From an uncultured Clostridia bacterium (lineage in GTDB: Bacteria; Bacillota; Clostridia; Oscillospirales; Oscillospiraceae), in the NCBI GenBank assembly GCA_938023775.1, contig CALJDB010000061.1, forward strand, positions 1-6,705: 6,705 nt of DNA, given 5' to 3'. This document shows positions 1 to 5,912 of this stretch, piece by piece (the stretch's first letter is position 1; the number at the start of each line of letters is the position of its first letter). The position numbers and the translations under genes were made by a program. A model generated the notes under the pieces. That model had not been told where the DNA came from. It did no database searches and saw only the letters and a list, made by a program, of their open reading frames with translations.

Positions 1-1
1 T

Positions 2-811
2 TATAAATTCACACCTTATATTATGAAAAGCCGGGTCGACGCGAGCAACTATTTCGCCGACTCCGTGGAAATTTCGGAGGCGGAGCAGTGGTTCCGCGCC
101 AAGCGCGCCGAGGGCTGGAAGGGGCTCGGCATGCTCCATCTGTTTATCGCGTCCTATGTCCGCGCCGTGGCGCACTGCCCGGCGCTCAACCGCTTCGTGA
201 ACGGTCAGAAGATCTATGCCCGCAACAACATCGAGGTCGTGCTCACCGTGAAGCGGGCGATGACGACCGAGGCGGAGGAGACCACGATCAAGGTCCTCCT
301 CGAGCCGACGGACACGATTTTCGACGTTTACCGCAAGCTCGGCGAGAAGGTTGACGAGATCAAGGCGAACGACGGCGAGAACAACACCGAGCGCACCGCC
401 GCCGCGCTGATGAAAATTCCCGGCCTCATCCTGAAATTTGCCGTGTGGTTCCTGAACCTGCTGGACTATTTCGGCTGGCTGCCCCAGTCGCTGCTGGATG
501 CCAGCCCCTTCCACGGCAGCATGATCATCACAGACCTCGGCAGCATCGGCATCGGTCCCATCTATCACCATATTTACAATTTCGGCAACCTGCCGGTCTT
601 CATCGCCTTCGGCGCAAAGCGCCGCGTCTACGAGCTCGACCGCACCGGCGCGCCCGTGGAGCGCAAGTATATCGACTACAAGGTCGTCATGGACGAGCGC
701 ACGGTCGACGGCATTTATTACGCCACCGCGTTCAAGTATCTGAAGTATTACCTCAAAAATCCCGCCGCGCTCGAGCTCCCGCCCGAGACGGTCAAGGAGG
801 ATGTGTTCTAA
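2..811 (+). CDS. E2/CAT-fold acyltransferase-like protein, no lipoyl domain, 5'-truncated by window edge
   Basis: The reading frame is open from base 2 with no stop, and a residue run (YKFTPYI) precedes the first Met at 23. The gene therefore very probably starts outside the window and Met23 is internal. Numbering from that Met, the protein resembles the catalytic domain of 2-oxoacid dehydrogenase E2 and chloramphenicol acetyltransferase. It has an N-terminal segment ending RFVNGQKIYARNNIEV (about 57-72), a TDLGSIGI segment (170-177) where E2 proteins have their SNLG stretch, and a C-terminal MDERTVDG (223-230) matching the E2 motif DHRxxDG. No lipoyl or peripheral-subunit-binding domain is seen. 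The E2 catalytic His is Glu225 here, so ordinary acyl transfer is doubtful. A hydrophobic stretch (about 134-150) is inserted mid-domain. The substrate is unknown. The stop overlaps the next start by one base (TAATG). Fold assignment is fairly sure, function is not. Automatic labels such as '2-oxo acid dehydrogenase subunit E2' should be read with care. Confidence 0.8.
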   Translation, partial: YKFTPYIMKSRVDASNYFADSVEISEAEQWFRAKRAEGWKGLGMLHLFIASYVRAVAHCPALNRFVNGQKIYARNNIEVVLTVKRAMTTEAEETTIKVLLEPTDTIFDVYRKLGEKVDEIKANDGENNTERTAAALMKIPGLILKFAVWFLNLLDYFGWLPQSLLDASPFHGSMIITDLGSIGIGPIYHHIYNFGNLPVFIAFGAKRRVYELDRTGAPVERKYIDYKVVMDERTVDGIYYATAFKYLKYYLKNPAALELPPETVKEDVF

Positions 812-1746
812 TGGAGCTTCTCTATGCGCTCGAAGCGATCCGCACTCCTTTTCTGGACAAGGTCGTCGCCGCGGTCACTTATCTCGGTAGCGAGATCTTC
901 TTCATGGCGGCGGCGCTCATCGTGTTCTGGTGCGTCAGCAAAAAATGCGGCTATTACCTGCTGAGCGTCGGCTTTTCGAGCATCCTGCTTAACCAGTTCC
1001 TGAAGATCATCTGCCGCGTCCCGCGCCCGTGGGTCTTGGACCCCGACTTCACGATCGTGGAGAGTGCGCGGGCGGAGGCAACTGGCTATTCCTTCCCCAG
1101 TGGTCACGTCGCGAACGTCACGGCGACGCTCGGCGCGTGGGGGGCTTACACGAAGCGCAAAGCGCTGTGTATCGTCTTCGCCGTCATCATCGTGCTCGTC
1201 GCCTTCTCCCGGATGTATCTCGGCGTCCACACGCCGAAGGACGTGTTCGTCTCCCTCGGCATCACGCTCGTGCTCGTTGCGGCGATGTATCCGCTGTTCC
1301 GCGGCGGCGAGAACGATGATAAGCCGACCGTGTTCTGGGCGGTCGGGATATTGACCGTGCTGAGCGCGGCGTTCCTTGTCTTCGTCTCCGTCCACGCATG
1401 GTCGGCGGACGTGGATGCGGCGAATCTCTTCGAGGCGCACAAGAGCGCGTGGATGCTCACCATGTGCGGCGCGGCGATGTTCCTGTCGCTCTGGCTCGAC
1501 AAGAAGTATATCCATTTCGATGTTCACGCCCCGCTCTGGGCGCAGATCGTGAAGGTTGCGCTGGGGCTCGCGCTGCTGCTCGGCATCCGCGCGGGGCTCA
1601 AGCCGCTCTTTAACCTCATCTTTGGACCGGAGCTCGCCGCGTTCTCCAGCGGACTGCGCTATTTCTTCATGGTCGTGTTCGCCGCCGCGGTCTGGCCGCT
1701 GACCTTCCGCTGGTTCGCCGCTGGCTGCCGCAGGAGCAAAAAATGA
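811..1746 (+). CDS. PAP2-family membrane phosphatase with C-terminal membrane extension
   Basis: This 311-residue membrane protein carries all three parts of the PAP2 (phosphatidic acid phosphatase type 2) signature. They are K65-x6-R72-P73, PSGH at 96-99 and SR133-134-x5-H140-x3-D144. His99 and His140 are the expected proton donor and phospho-acceptor. Family members remove phosphate from lipid phosphates such as undecaprenyl pyrophosphate, phosphatidate or phosphatidylglycerol phosphate at the outer face of the membrane; which one applies here cannot be told. The catalytic core ends near residue 163. The rest (about 173-300) adds three or four more hydrophobic segments, making the protein longer than a minimal PAP2 enzyme. 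The start at 811 is chosen because AAGGAGG lies at 794-800 and the ATG overlaps the previous stop; the frame stays open upstream only as an out-of-frame shadow of the previous gene. It overlaps the next gene by ATGA. Confidence 0.9.
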   Translation: MELLYALEAIRTPFLDKVVAAVTYLGSEIFFMAAALIVFWCVSKKCGYYLLSVGFSSILLNQFLKIICRVPRPWVLDPDFTIVESARAEATGYSFPSGHVANVTATLGAWGAYTKRKALCIVFAVIIVLVAFSRMYLGVHTPKDVFVSLGITLVLVAAMYPLFRGGENDDKPTVFWAVGILTVLSAAFLVFVSVHAWSADVDAANLFEAHKSAWMLTMCGAAMFLSLWLDKKYIHFDVHAPLWAQIVKVALGLALLLGIRAGLKPLFNLIFGPELAAFSSGLRYFFMVVFAAAVWPLTFRWFAAGCRRSKK

Positions 1747-2576
1747 CGCGGTTCAAAAAGGTCTATCTTGAGATCACGAATGTCTGTGATCTGCGCTGCG
1801 CGTTCTGTCCGGGGACAGAGCGCGCTCCGCGTTTTATGACGGAGTCGGAGTTCGGCGCGCTGCTCGTGCGGCTGCGCGGGTGGACGGATTATCTCTATTT
1901 CCACCTGATGGGCGAGCCGTTGCTCCACCCGGCGCTGGGTTTGTTTCTGCGCCGCGCGGGTGAGGCGGGCTTCCGCGTCTGCCTGACGACGAACGGCACC
2001 CATCTCCCGGCGCAGTGCGCCCAGCTCGCCGCCGCGCCGGCGCTGCACCGCGTCAATATTTCGCTGCAATCCTGGGAGGCGAATCCGGAGCGGGCGCCGC
2101 TCGCCGATTATGTCCGCGGCTGCGCATCGTCCGCGGGCGCACTCGCCGCGGCGGGCAAGTTCGTGAGTCTGCGGCTCTGGAACGGCGGCGGGGCGGAGGC
2201 GCGCAACGGGGAAATTCTGGACGCGCTGCACGAGGCGTTTCCCGGCGCGTGGCGCCCGGCGCAGCGCAACACGGTGCTCGCCGAGCGCGTATTTCTGGAG
2301 CGGGGCGAAAAATTCGACTGGCCGCGCCCGGACGCGGCGGAGACCGGCGCGGCGTTCTGCCGCGGGCTGCGCGACCAGCTCGGTATCCTCTGCGACGGCA
2401 CCGTCGTCCCCTGCTGCCTCGACGCCGCCGGTGCGCTCGCGCTCGGAAACCTGCTGGAAACGCCGCTGGAGGCGGTCCTCGCCGCCCCGCGCGCCCGCGC
2501 CCTTTACGACGGCTTCTCCCGCCGCCAGCCCAGCGAGGACCTCTGCCGCCGCTGCGGATATGCCGCGAGGTTCTGA
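1743..2576 (+). CDS. Radical SAM protein with SPASM/twitch-like C-terminal domain
   Basis: This is a 277-residue cytosolic iron-sulfur enzyme. The N-terminus carries the radical SAM motif CxxxCxxC (C15, C19, C22) in ITNVCDLRCAFCPG, which binds the [4Fe-4S] cluster that cleaves S-adenosylmethionine. MGEP (56-59) is the usual SAM-contacting GE motif, and TTNGT (82-86) and NISLQS (105-110) are further core strands. The C-terminal part has C206, then CDGTVVPCC (217-225), GNLLETPLEAV (235-245) and CRRC (268-271). This is the pattern of a SPASM/twitch domain holding an auxiliary cluster, common in peptide-modifying and other maturation enzymes. At 277 residues it is shorter than most SPASM proteins. 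No precursor peptide gene is visible nearby, so a peptide substrate is not supported. AGGAG (1732-1736) precedes the ATG, which overlaps the phosphatase stop as ATGA. It is the last gene of the plus-strand operon. Confidence 0.88.
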   Translation: MTRFKKVYLEITNVCDLRCAFCPGTERAPRFMTESEFGALLVRLRGWTDYLYFHLMGEPLLHPALGLFLRRAGEAGFRVCLTTNGTHLPAQCAQLAAAPALHRVNISLQSWEANPERAPLADYVRGCASSAGALAAAGKFVSLRLWNGGGAEARNGEILDALHEAFPGAWRPAQRNTVLAERVFLERGEKFDWPRPDAAETGAAFCRGLRDQLGILCDGTVVPCCLDAAGALALGNLLETPLEAVLAAPRARALYDGFSRRQPSEDLCRRCGYAARF

Positions 2577-2586
2577 AGAGAAAAGT

Positions 2587-2619
2587 GCCGAAAAGCCCGG
2601 AAAAACCGGGCTTTTCGGC
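2587..2619 (+). terminator. Perfect 14-bp hairpin ending the plus-strand operon
   Basis: GCCGAAAAGCCCGG (2587-2600) pairs perfectly with 2606-2619 around an AAAAA loop, 11 bases after the radical SAM stop. On the plus strand the downstream bases (TGGAATATCTT) are only moderately U-rich. Read on the minus strand the hairpin is followed by ACTTTTCTCTTC, so it may also stop leftward transcripts. Its position makes it the likely end of the acyltransferase-phosphatase-radical SAM transcript. Confidence 0.75.
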
Positions 2620-2657
2620 TGGAATATCTTCGGATGTGTTATTACGCTTCGGATCGT

Positions 2658-2695
2658 AAAAAATAGAAACCGCCACTCGGCCAAGTGACGGTTTC
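2658..2695 (-). terminator. Hairpin plus U6 tract ending the small RNA
   Basis: GAAACCG (2666-2672) pairs with CGGTTTC (2689-2695). The stem continues past one C-A mismatch (2673/2688) with CACT against AGTG, giving about 11-12 pairs around a CGGCCA loop. On the minus strand the stem is followed by TATTTTTT (A-run at 2658-2663 on the plus strand), a typical intrinsic terminator tail. Read on the plus strand it is followed only by TTCAT, so leftward termination is favoured. Confidence 0.7.
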
Positions 2696-2753
2696 TTCAT
2701 AGAAACTTGATTTAACACTTCGGACCAACCGCTTGTCGCAGCGTCCTTTTCAT
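2658..2753 (-). ncRNA. Candidate small RNA of about 95 nt (antisense/type I antitoxin-like)
   Basis: A promoter at 2759-2787 would start a minus-strand RNA near 2753. The RNA ends at a hairpin plus U-tract at 2695-2658. No open reading frame with a ribosome binding site is seen in it. Two structures are visible: a 5' stem-loop (2722-2746, GGAC/GTCC closing, with an inner GCT/AGC stem) and the 3' terminator hairpin. From memory, the order of elements resembles the antisense RNA of short holin-like type I toxin genes in Clostridia: a -10 box, an AAAAGGAC..GCTGC..GCGGT stem-loop, TCCGAA, then an AACCG..CGGTT hairpin opposite a lysine-rich toxin C-terminus. On the opposite strand only MCYYASDRKK and a stop (2634-2666) remain, with no hydrophobic toxin. 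It could instead be an unrelated intergenic sRNA. The unit is inferred from promoter and terminator alone. Confidence 0.5.
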
Positions 2754-2758
2754 CTGCT

Positions 2759-2787
2759 GTTATACCCGGCTTTCTGCCGGCTATCAA
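2759..2787 (-). promoter_or_regulatory. Sigma-A-type promoter TTGATA-17-TATAAC
   Basis: On the minus strand the -35 box TTGATA (2787-2782) and -10 box TATAAC (2764-2759) each match consensus at five of six positions and are exactly 17 bases apart. The spacer contains a 5-bp inverted repeat CCGGC/GCCGG (2766-2780). The promoter lies just downstream of the thiolase terminator and points away from it, so it would drive only the small RNA unit ending at 2658. Confidence 0.65.
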
Positions 2788-2798
2788 CGGCTCTTTTC

Positions 2799-2832
2799 AA
2801 AAAATTGCGCCCGGTCTTATGACCGGGCGCAA
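2799..2832 (-). terminator. Intrinsic terminator of the thiolase transcript
   Basis: A perfect 12-bp stem (2805-2816 with 2821-2832, core GCGCCCGGTC) closes a four-base loop, and on the minus strand runs directly into six U (A-run 2799-2804 on the plus strand). It begins 21 bases after the thiolase stop codon, the standard place for a rho-independent terminator. Confidence 0.9.
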
Positions 2833-2853
2833 AGCTTATATTGGGGTTAAAAC

Positions 2854-4080
2854 TCAGTCGTCGTAGATCATTTCGATGACGGTCGCCTGACCCATACCGC
2901 CGCCGATGCAGAGGGTGGCGAGGCCGTACTTCTCGTGACGGCGGCGCAGCTCATACATCAGGGTGACGAGGATGCGGCAGCCCGTGCAGCCGATGGGGTG
3001 GCCGAGGGAGATGCCGGAGCCGTTCGGGTTGATGATGTCCATCTTGTCTTCCCAGCCGAGCATCTTGATGCAGCCGAGCGCCTGCGCAGCGAAGGCCTCG
3101 TTGAGCTCGATGACGCCGAGATCGTCCGCGGTGATGCCCGCCATTTCGAGCGCCTTGGGAACGGCGTAGACGGGACCGAGACCCATGGTGCGCGGATCGC
3201 AGCCCGCAACGCCCATGCCGATGATCTTGCAGATCGGCTTCAGACCGAGCTCCTTCGCCTTCTCCGCAGTCATCATCAGAACGCCGGCGGCGGCGTCGTT
3301 GCGGCCGGAGGAGTTGCCCGCGGTCACGCGGCCGCCGTCCTCCGCCTTGCGGAACACGGGCTTGAGCTTGCCGAGAGTCTCCATGCTGGTGTCGCGGCGG
3401 AAGAACTCATCGGTATCGAACACGATGGGCGGCTTCTTGCGGCCCTGCGGAACGGTGACGGGGACGATCTCCTCCTTGAACTTGCCGGCGTCCGTCGCGG
3501 CGGCGGCGCGCTGGTGGCTCATCAGGGAGAGCTGGTCCATCTCCTCGCGGGTGATGCCGAGCTGGTCGGCGATGTTCTCGGCGGTGACGCCCATGGCGAA
3601 CTTGCCGTAGGTCTCCTGCGGCTGGCTGTTGAACTGACCCTCGGTCAGGGAGTCCTTCAGCTCGGTCGTGCCGGTGCCGACGCCCCAGCGGGCGTTGCTC
3701 AGGTAGAAGATACCGTTGCTCATAGACTCCGCGCCGCCGGCGATGACGACCTCGGCGCTGCCCGCGGCGATCTCCAGCATACCGGTCTGGACGGCGGTCA
3801 TGGCGGAGGCGCACTGGCGCATAACGGTCTGGGCGGAGGTGGTGACGGGGAAGCCCGCACGCAGCGCGGCGTAGCGCGCCATGTTGGACTCGTCAGAGCT
3901 CTGGCGGCACTGACCGAAGATGATCTCGTCCACCATACCCTTGTCGATACCGGCGCGGCGGACCAGCTCGTTCATAACGGCGCCGGCGAGCTCGTTGGCG
4001 TGCAGGGGCTTCAGGGAGCCGCCCATCGAGCCGATGGCGGTGCGGCAGCCTTCTACGATGACTACATCTCTAAATTGCAT
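2854..4080 (-). CDS. Acetyl-CoA acetyltransferase (thiolase)
   Basis: This 408-residue cytosolic enzyme condenses two acetyl-CoA to acetoacetyl-CoA and CoA, or the reverse. That is the entry step of butyrate-type fermentation, or the last step of acyl-CoA breakdown. Thiolase landmarks are all present: nucleophile Cys90 (in MRQCASAM), AGGAESMS (114-121), TAGNSSGRND (253-262), NEAF (327-330), His361 in GHPIG (360-364) and Cys391 in CIGGGMG (391-397). Length fits the family. Wording differs from the commonest thiolases: RQCASA around the nucleophile, GHPIGCTGCR with two extra cysteines (365, 368) beside the active-site His, and Arg in SSGRND. A longer-chain substrate is therefore possible. AAGGAG (4091-4096 on the plus strand) sits 10 bases before the ATG. 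The 139-residue gene lies 63 bases upstream on the same strand. A weak TATAAA (4108-4113) without a good -35 box could give an extra start. No other fermentation genes adjoin it here. Confidence 0.93.
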   Translation of the reverse strand: MQFRDVVIVEGCRTAIGSMGGSLKPLHANELAGAVMNELVRRAGIDKGMVDEIIFGQCRQSSDESNMARYAALRAGFPVTTSAQTVMRQCASAMTAVQTGMLEIAAGSAEVVIAGGAESMSNGIFYLSNARWGVGTGTTELKDSLTEGQFNSQPQETYGKFAMGVTAENIADQLGITREEMDQLSLMSHQRAAAATDAGKFKEEIVPVTVPQGRKKPPIVFDTDEFFRRDTSMETLGKLKPVFRKAEDGGRVTAGNSSGRNDAAAGVLMMTAEKAKELGLKPICKIIGMGVAGCDPRTMGLGPVYAVPKALEMAGITADDLGVIELNEAFAAQALGCIKMLGWEDKMDIINPNGSGISLGHPIGCTGCRILVTLMYELRRRHEKYGLATLCIGGGMGQATVIEMIYDD

Positions 4081-4143
4081 GATGATTCCTCTCCTTGCAT
4101 GTTTTGATTTATATGGAAGTGGGTTCGCTCAGATGAAAAAAGC

Positions 4144-4563
4144 TCAGCCCTCCGGGGTGAGGCCCTGACCGAAGTCCAGCCGGGCGCTTTCGGGGAGCTG
4201 TCCGTGCTCCTGAAGATAGCCGAGGATGGCGGTCTCCGAGGAGTGCATGACCGCCATAATGTCCAGCGAGGGGTCGAAGCGCGTCTCGAAGACGTGGTCC
4301 ACCGTCTCGGCGAAGGAGCGGATCATGTTGCGGTTATAATCGTCGATGGGGAAAGCCTTGCGGCGGCCGTTTCCGCCGCCGAGGGCGTGGATAAAGCACT
4401 GGTACATGACGCCGGAGGCGAAGACATACATCACGTCGCCGCCGACCAAGAGCGCGAGCATGCTCCCGTCGGAAAGCGCCTGCATCATCTTCTCCCCGTC
4501 GCGCTCCAGCACGCCGATCTCCAGTTCCGGGGTCTTGGGGGTCTTTTCGGTGTTTTCGTTCAT
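4144..4563 (-). CDS. Unrecognised 139-residue acidic protein
   Basis: I do not recognise this protein. It has no signal peptide, no clear membrane span and no known motif. The first 15 residues are polar and rich in T, K, E and P, probably disordered. Residues 17-62 contain short hydrophobic stretches (MLALLVGGDVMYVFASGVMYQCF, about 35-57, broken here by polar residues). A GGGNGRRKAFP turn follows at 62-72, then a mostly helical part (76-120) and a polar tail. The only Cys is C56. The frame is open back to 4668, but the start at 4563 is preferred. AAGGAG (4572-4577) lies 8 bases before this ATG, and the promoter at 4603-4631 falls inside the longer version. Being upstream of the thiolase on the same strand with only 63 bases between, it may share its transcript, but a metabolic link is inference only. 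Confidence 0.8.
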   Translation of the reverse strand: MNENTEKTPKTPELEIGVLERDGEKMMQALSDGSMLALLVGGDVMYVFASGVMYQCFIHALGGGNGRRKAFPIDDYNRNMIRSFAETVDHVFETRFDPSLDIMAVMHSSETAILGYLQEHGQLPESARLDFGQGLTPEG

Positions 4564-4571
4564 AAAAGGCT

Positions 4572-4577
4572 CTCCTT
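4572..4577 (-). promoter_or_regulatory. Ribosome binding site fixing the start of the 139-residue gene
   Basis: AAGGAG on the minus strand, 8 bases before the ATG at 4563, selects that start over the Met codon at 4668, which has no comparable site and lies upstream of the promoter. The thiolase has a near-identical leader (GCAAGGAGAG in both), suggesting similar translation strength. Confidence 0.75.
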
Positions 4578-4602
4578 GCGTGTTTTTTGCGCGGACAGCG
4601 AC

Positions 4603-4631
4603 ATTATATTCCCCTTTTTCACGCAGGTCAA
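4603..4631 (-). promoter_or_regulatory. Strong sigma-A-type promoter TTGACC-17-TATAAT
   Basis: On the minus strand TTGACC (4631-4626) and a consensus TATAAT (4608-4603) are separated by exactly 17 bases. Transcription would begin near 4596, leaving a leader of about 33 bases before the ATG at 4563. It stands out in this GC-rich window because the region is locally A/T-rich and it directly follows the kinase terminator. It should drive the 139-residue gene and probably the thiolase. Confidence 0.85.
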
Positions 4632-4650
4632 GGCAATTTGAAAATTCGCG

Positions 4651-4709
4651 AAAAAAGAGCACAATCACCGTTTAGGCGGGTGTTTCCACCGCGGTGATTG
4701 TGCATTTTT
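4651..4709 (-). terminator. Strong terminator of the two-component operon, symmetrical enough to act both ways
   Basis: A perfect 12-bp stem pairs GCACAATCACCG (4659-4670) with 4692-4703, and the loop region contains a further imperfect GCGGGTG/CACCGC stem. On the minus strand it starts 12 bases after the kinase stop and is followed by TCTTTTTT (A-run 4651-4656 on the plus strand). On the plus strand it is followed by ATTTTTC (4704-4710). The only gene reading into it is the kinase, so the minus direction is the relevant one. Confidence 0.9.
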
Positions 4710-4715
4710 CCCGGC

Positions 4716-5912
4716 TTATCTGAGCCGGAGCGTGAAGTGGAAGGCGCTGCCCGCGCCGGGCTCGCTCTCCGCCCATATCCGCTCGCGCAGACCGAGGGCG
4801 TTCTCGCGCGCGATGGCGAGACCGAGACCGCTGCCGCTCTTGCCGCGCTCGCCGCCGCATTTGAAAAACCGGTCGAAAATATGCGGCAGGTCCTCCGCGG
4901 CGATGCCGGGACCGTCGTCCCGGACGGCGATGACAGCGCTGCGCCCGCTGACCGCGGCATCGAGGTCCACGCTGCCGCCCTCGGGGACGAATTTCAGCGC
5001 GTTGTCGAGCAGCACGCTCAGAATGCTGCGCACGCACTCGGCGTTGGTCCAGAGCGTCGGCAGCGCCGAGAGCCCCGCGCCCGCGCGGAACGCGATGCCG
5101 GAATAGTCGAAGAGCAGGGCGTATTTCTCCAGCAGCGGCGGGAAGACCTCCGCCGGGTCCACGGCGGAGCGCGTGAAGTCCGTGCCGTGGTTCTGGAGCC
5201 GCGAGAGGGCGAGCACGTCGCGTATCATGCGGTTCTGGCGGTTGGCCTCCTTCAGGATGAGGGCGCAGTACTGCTTCTGCCGCTCCGGGTCGGATTCCAC
5301 GCCGTCGCAGAGCGTCTCCGAGAGAGCCTTGATGGAGGCGACCGGCGTTTTGAGCGCGTGGGTGACGTTGTCGATATAGGTCTGCCGCGCCTCGTCGAGC
5401 CGGCGCCGGCGGCGCAGGGAGCTTACGATAAAGTAAAGGCTCAGCCAGTAGAGCACCGTGAAATAGCAGAAAAACGCCGTCAGCACCTCCGGCAGGAGCG
5501 TCACGTTCTCCACCACGAGCAGCGCGCCGCCGTCCGGCAGCGGAACGCCCGCCGCGGCGAACATGGAGGGCGCGAGGCTGTCCGGCGCTTTGCCGAACGA
5601 GACGCGGAAGGCGCGCTCCCCGCCCATCGCGGCGTCGGCGCAGGGACCGAGCCCCGGCGCGGGCTCCCGCAGACAGCGGAAGATACCGTCCGCGCCGACG
5701 CGGACGAGATAGATCTGGGGGCTGATGTATGGAATCTCCGCGTCCGGCTCCGCGAGCGCGCCGGCGTAGCTGTCCGCAAGGCGGAAGAGCGCGCGGCGCT
5801 GCTTGCGCAGGGGGTATTCCGTGATGGCGGCGGAGCCGAGCACAAGGACGAGCAGATAGACCGCCGCCATGATCGCCGCGCCCGCGCCGCGGCTGAGACG
5901 TTTCTTTTTCAT
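4716..5912 (-). CDS. Membrane sensor histidine kinase, partner of the adjacent response regulator
   Basis: This 398-residue kinase senses an extracytoplasmic or membrane signal and phosphorylates the regulator encoded just upstream. The N-terminus is positively charged (MKKKR), followed by a membrane span (about 11-30), an extracellular segment of roughly 110 residues (31-141) and a second span (about 143-165). The H-box is NVTHALKTPVASI with phospho-acceptor His185. The ATP-binding domain shows the N-box LLDNALKF (N304), G1 DDGPGI (332-337), F-box FDRFFK (346-351) and G2 GSGLGLAIA (360-368). All key residues are present. There is no HAMP domain: the second span runs through an RRRRR linker directly into the dimerisation helix. 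The sensor segment is not a family I recognise; it has two Cys (80, 91). The start at 5912 is chosen because GAGGAGA (5917-5923) precedes it and the ATG overlaps the regulator stop as ATGA. The open frame back to 6050 is only antiparallel coding shadow of the regulator. The signal is unknown. Confidence 0.92.
   Translation of the reverse strand: MKKKRLSRGAGAAIMAAVYLLVLVLGSAAITEYPLRKQRRALFRLADSYAGALAEPDAEIPYISPQIYLVRVGADGIFRCLREPAPGLGPCADAAMGGERAFRVSFGKAPDSLAPSMFAAAGVPLPDGGALLVVENVTLLPEVLTAFFCYFTVLYWLSLYFIVSSLRRRRRLDEARQTYIDNVTHALKTPVASIKALSETLCDGVESDPERQKQYCALILKEANRQNRMIRDVLALSRLQNHGTDFTRSAVDPAEVFPPLLEKYALLFDYSGIAFRAGAGLSALPTLWTNAECVRSILSVLLDNALKFVPEGGSVDLDAAVSGRSAVIAVRDDGPGIAAEDLPHIFDRFFKCGGERGKSGSGLGLAIARENALGLRERIWAESEPGAGSAFHFTLRLR

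Noticed and set aside
445..810. N-terminal extension of the PAP2 frame
   Set aside because: These residues are an Arg/His/Pro-rich out-of-frame reading of the acyltransferase gene. A good ribosome binding site and the TAATG junction fix the start at 811.
1743..2853. Precursor peptide for the SPASM-like radical SAM enzyme (RiPP system)
   Set aside because: I looked for a short ORF with a ribosome binding site on either strand next to the enzyme and found none. The downstream gap is occupied by terminators and the small-RNA unit.
2935..4107. Long open frame on the plus strand opposite the thiolase
   Set aside because: Low-complexity His/Asp/Gly/Ala-rich translation, no ribosome binding site, and antisense to a clear thiolase.
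4130..4160. Possible terminator between the 139-residue gene and the thiolase
   Set aside because: There is a U6 run on the minus strand (4141-4136), but the only stem before it is short and bulged and overlaps the stop codon. Read-through into the thiolase seems more likely.
4564..4668. 35-residue N-terminal extension of the 139-residue protein
   Set aside because: It overlaps the promoter boxes and the terminator flank. The Met at 4563 has the only good ribosome binding site.
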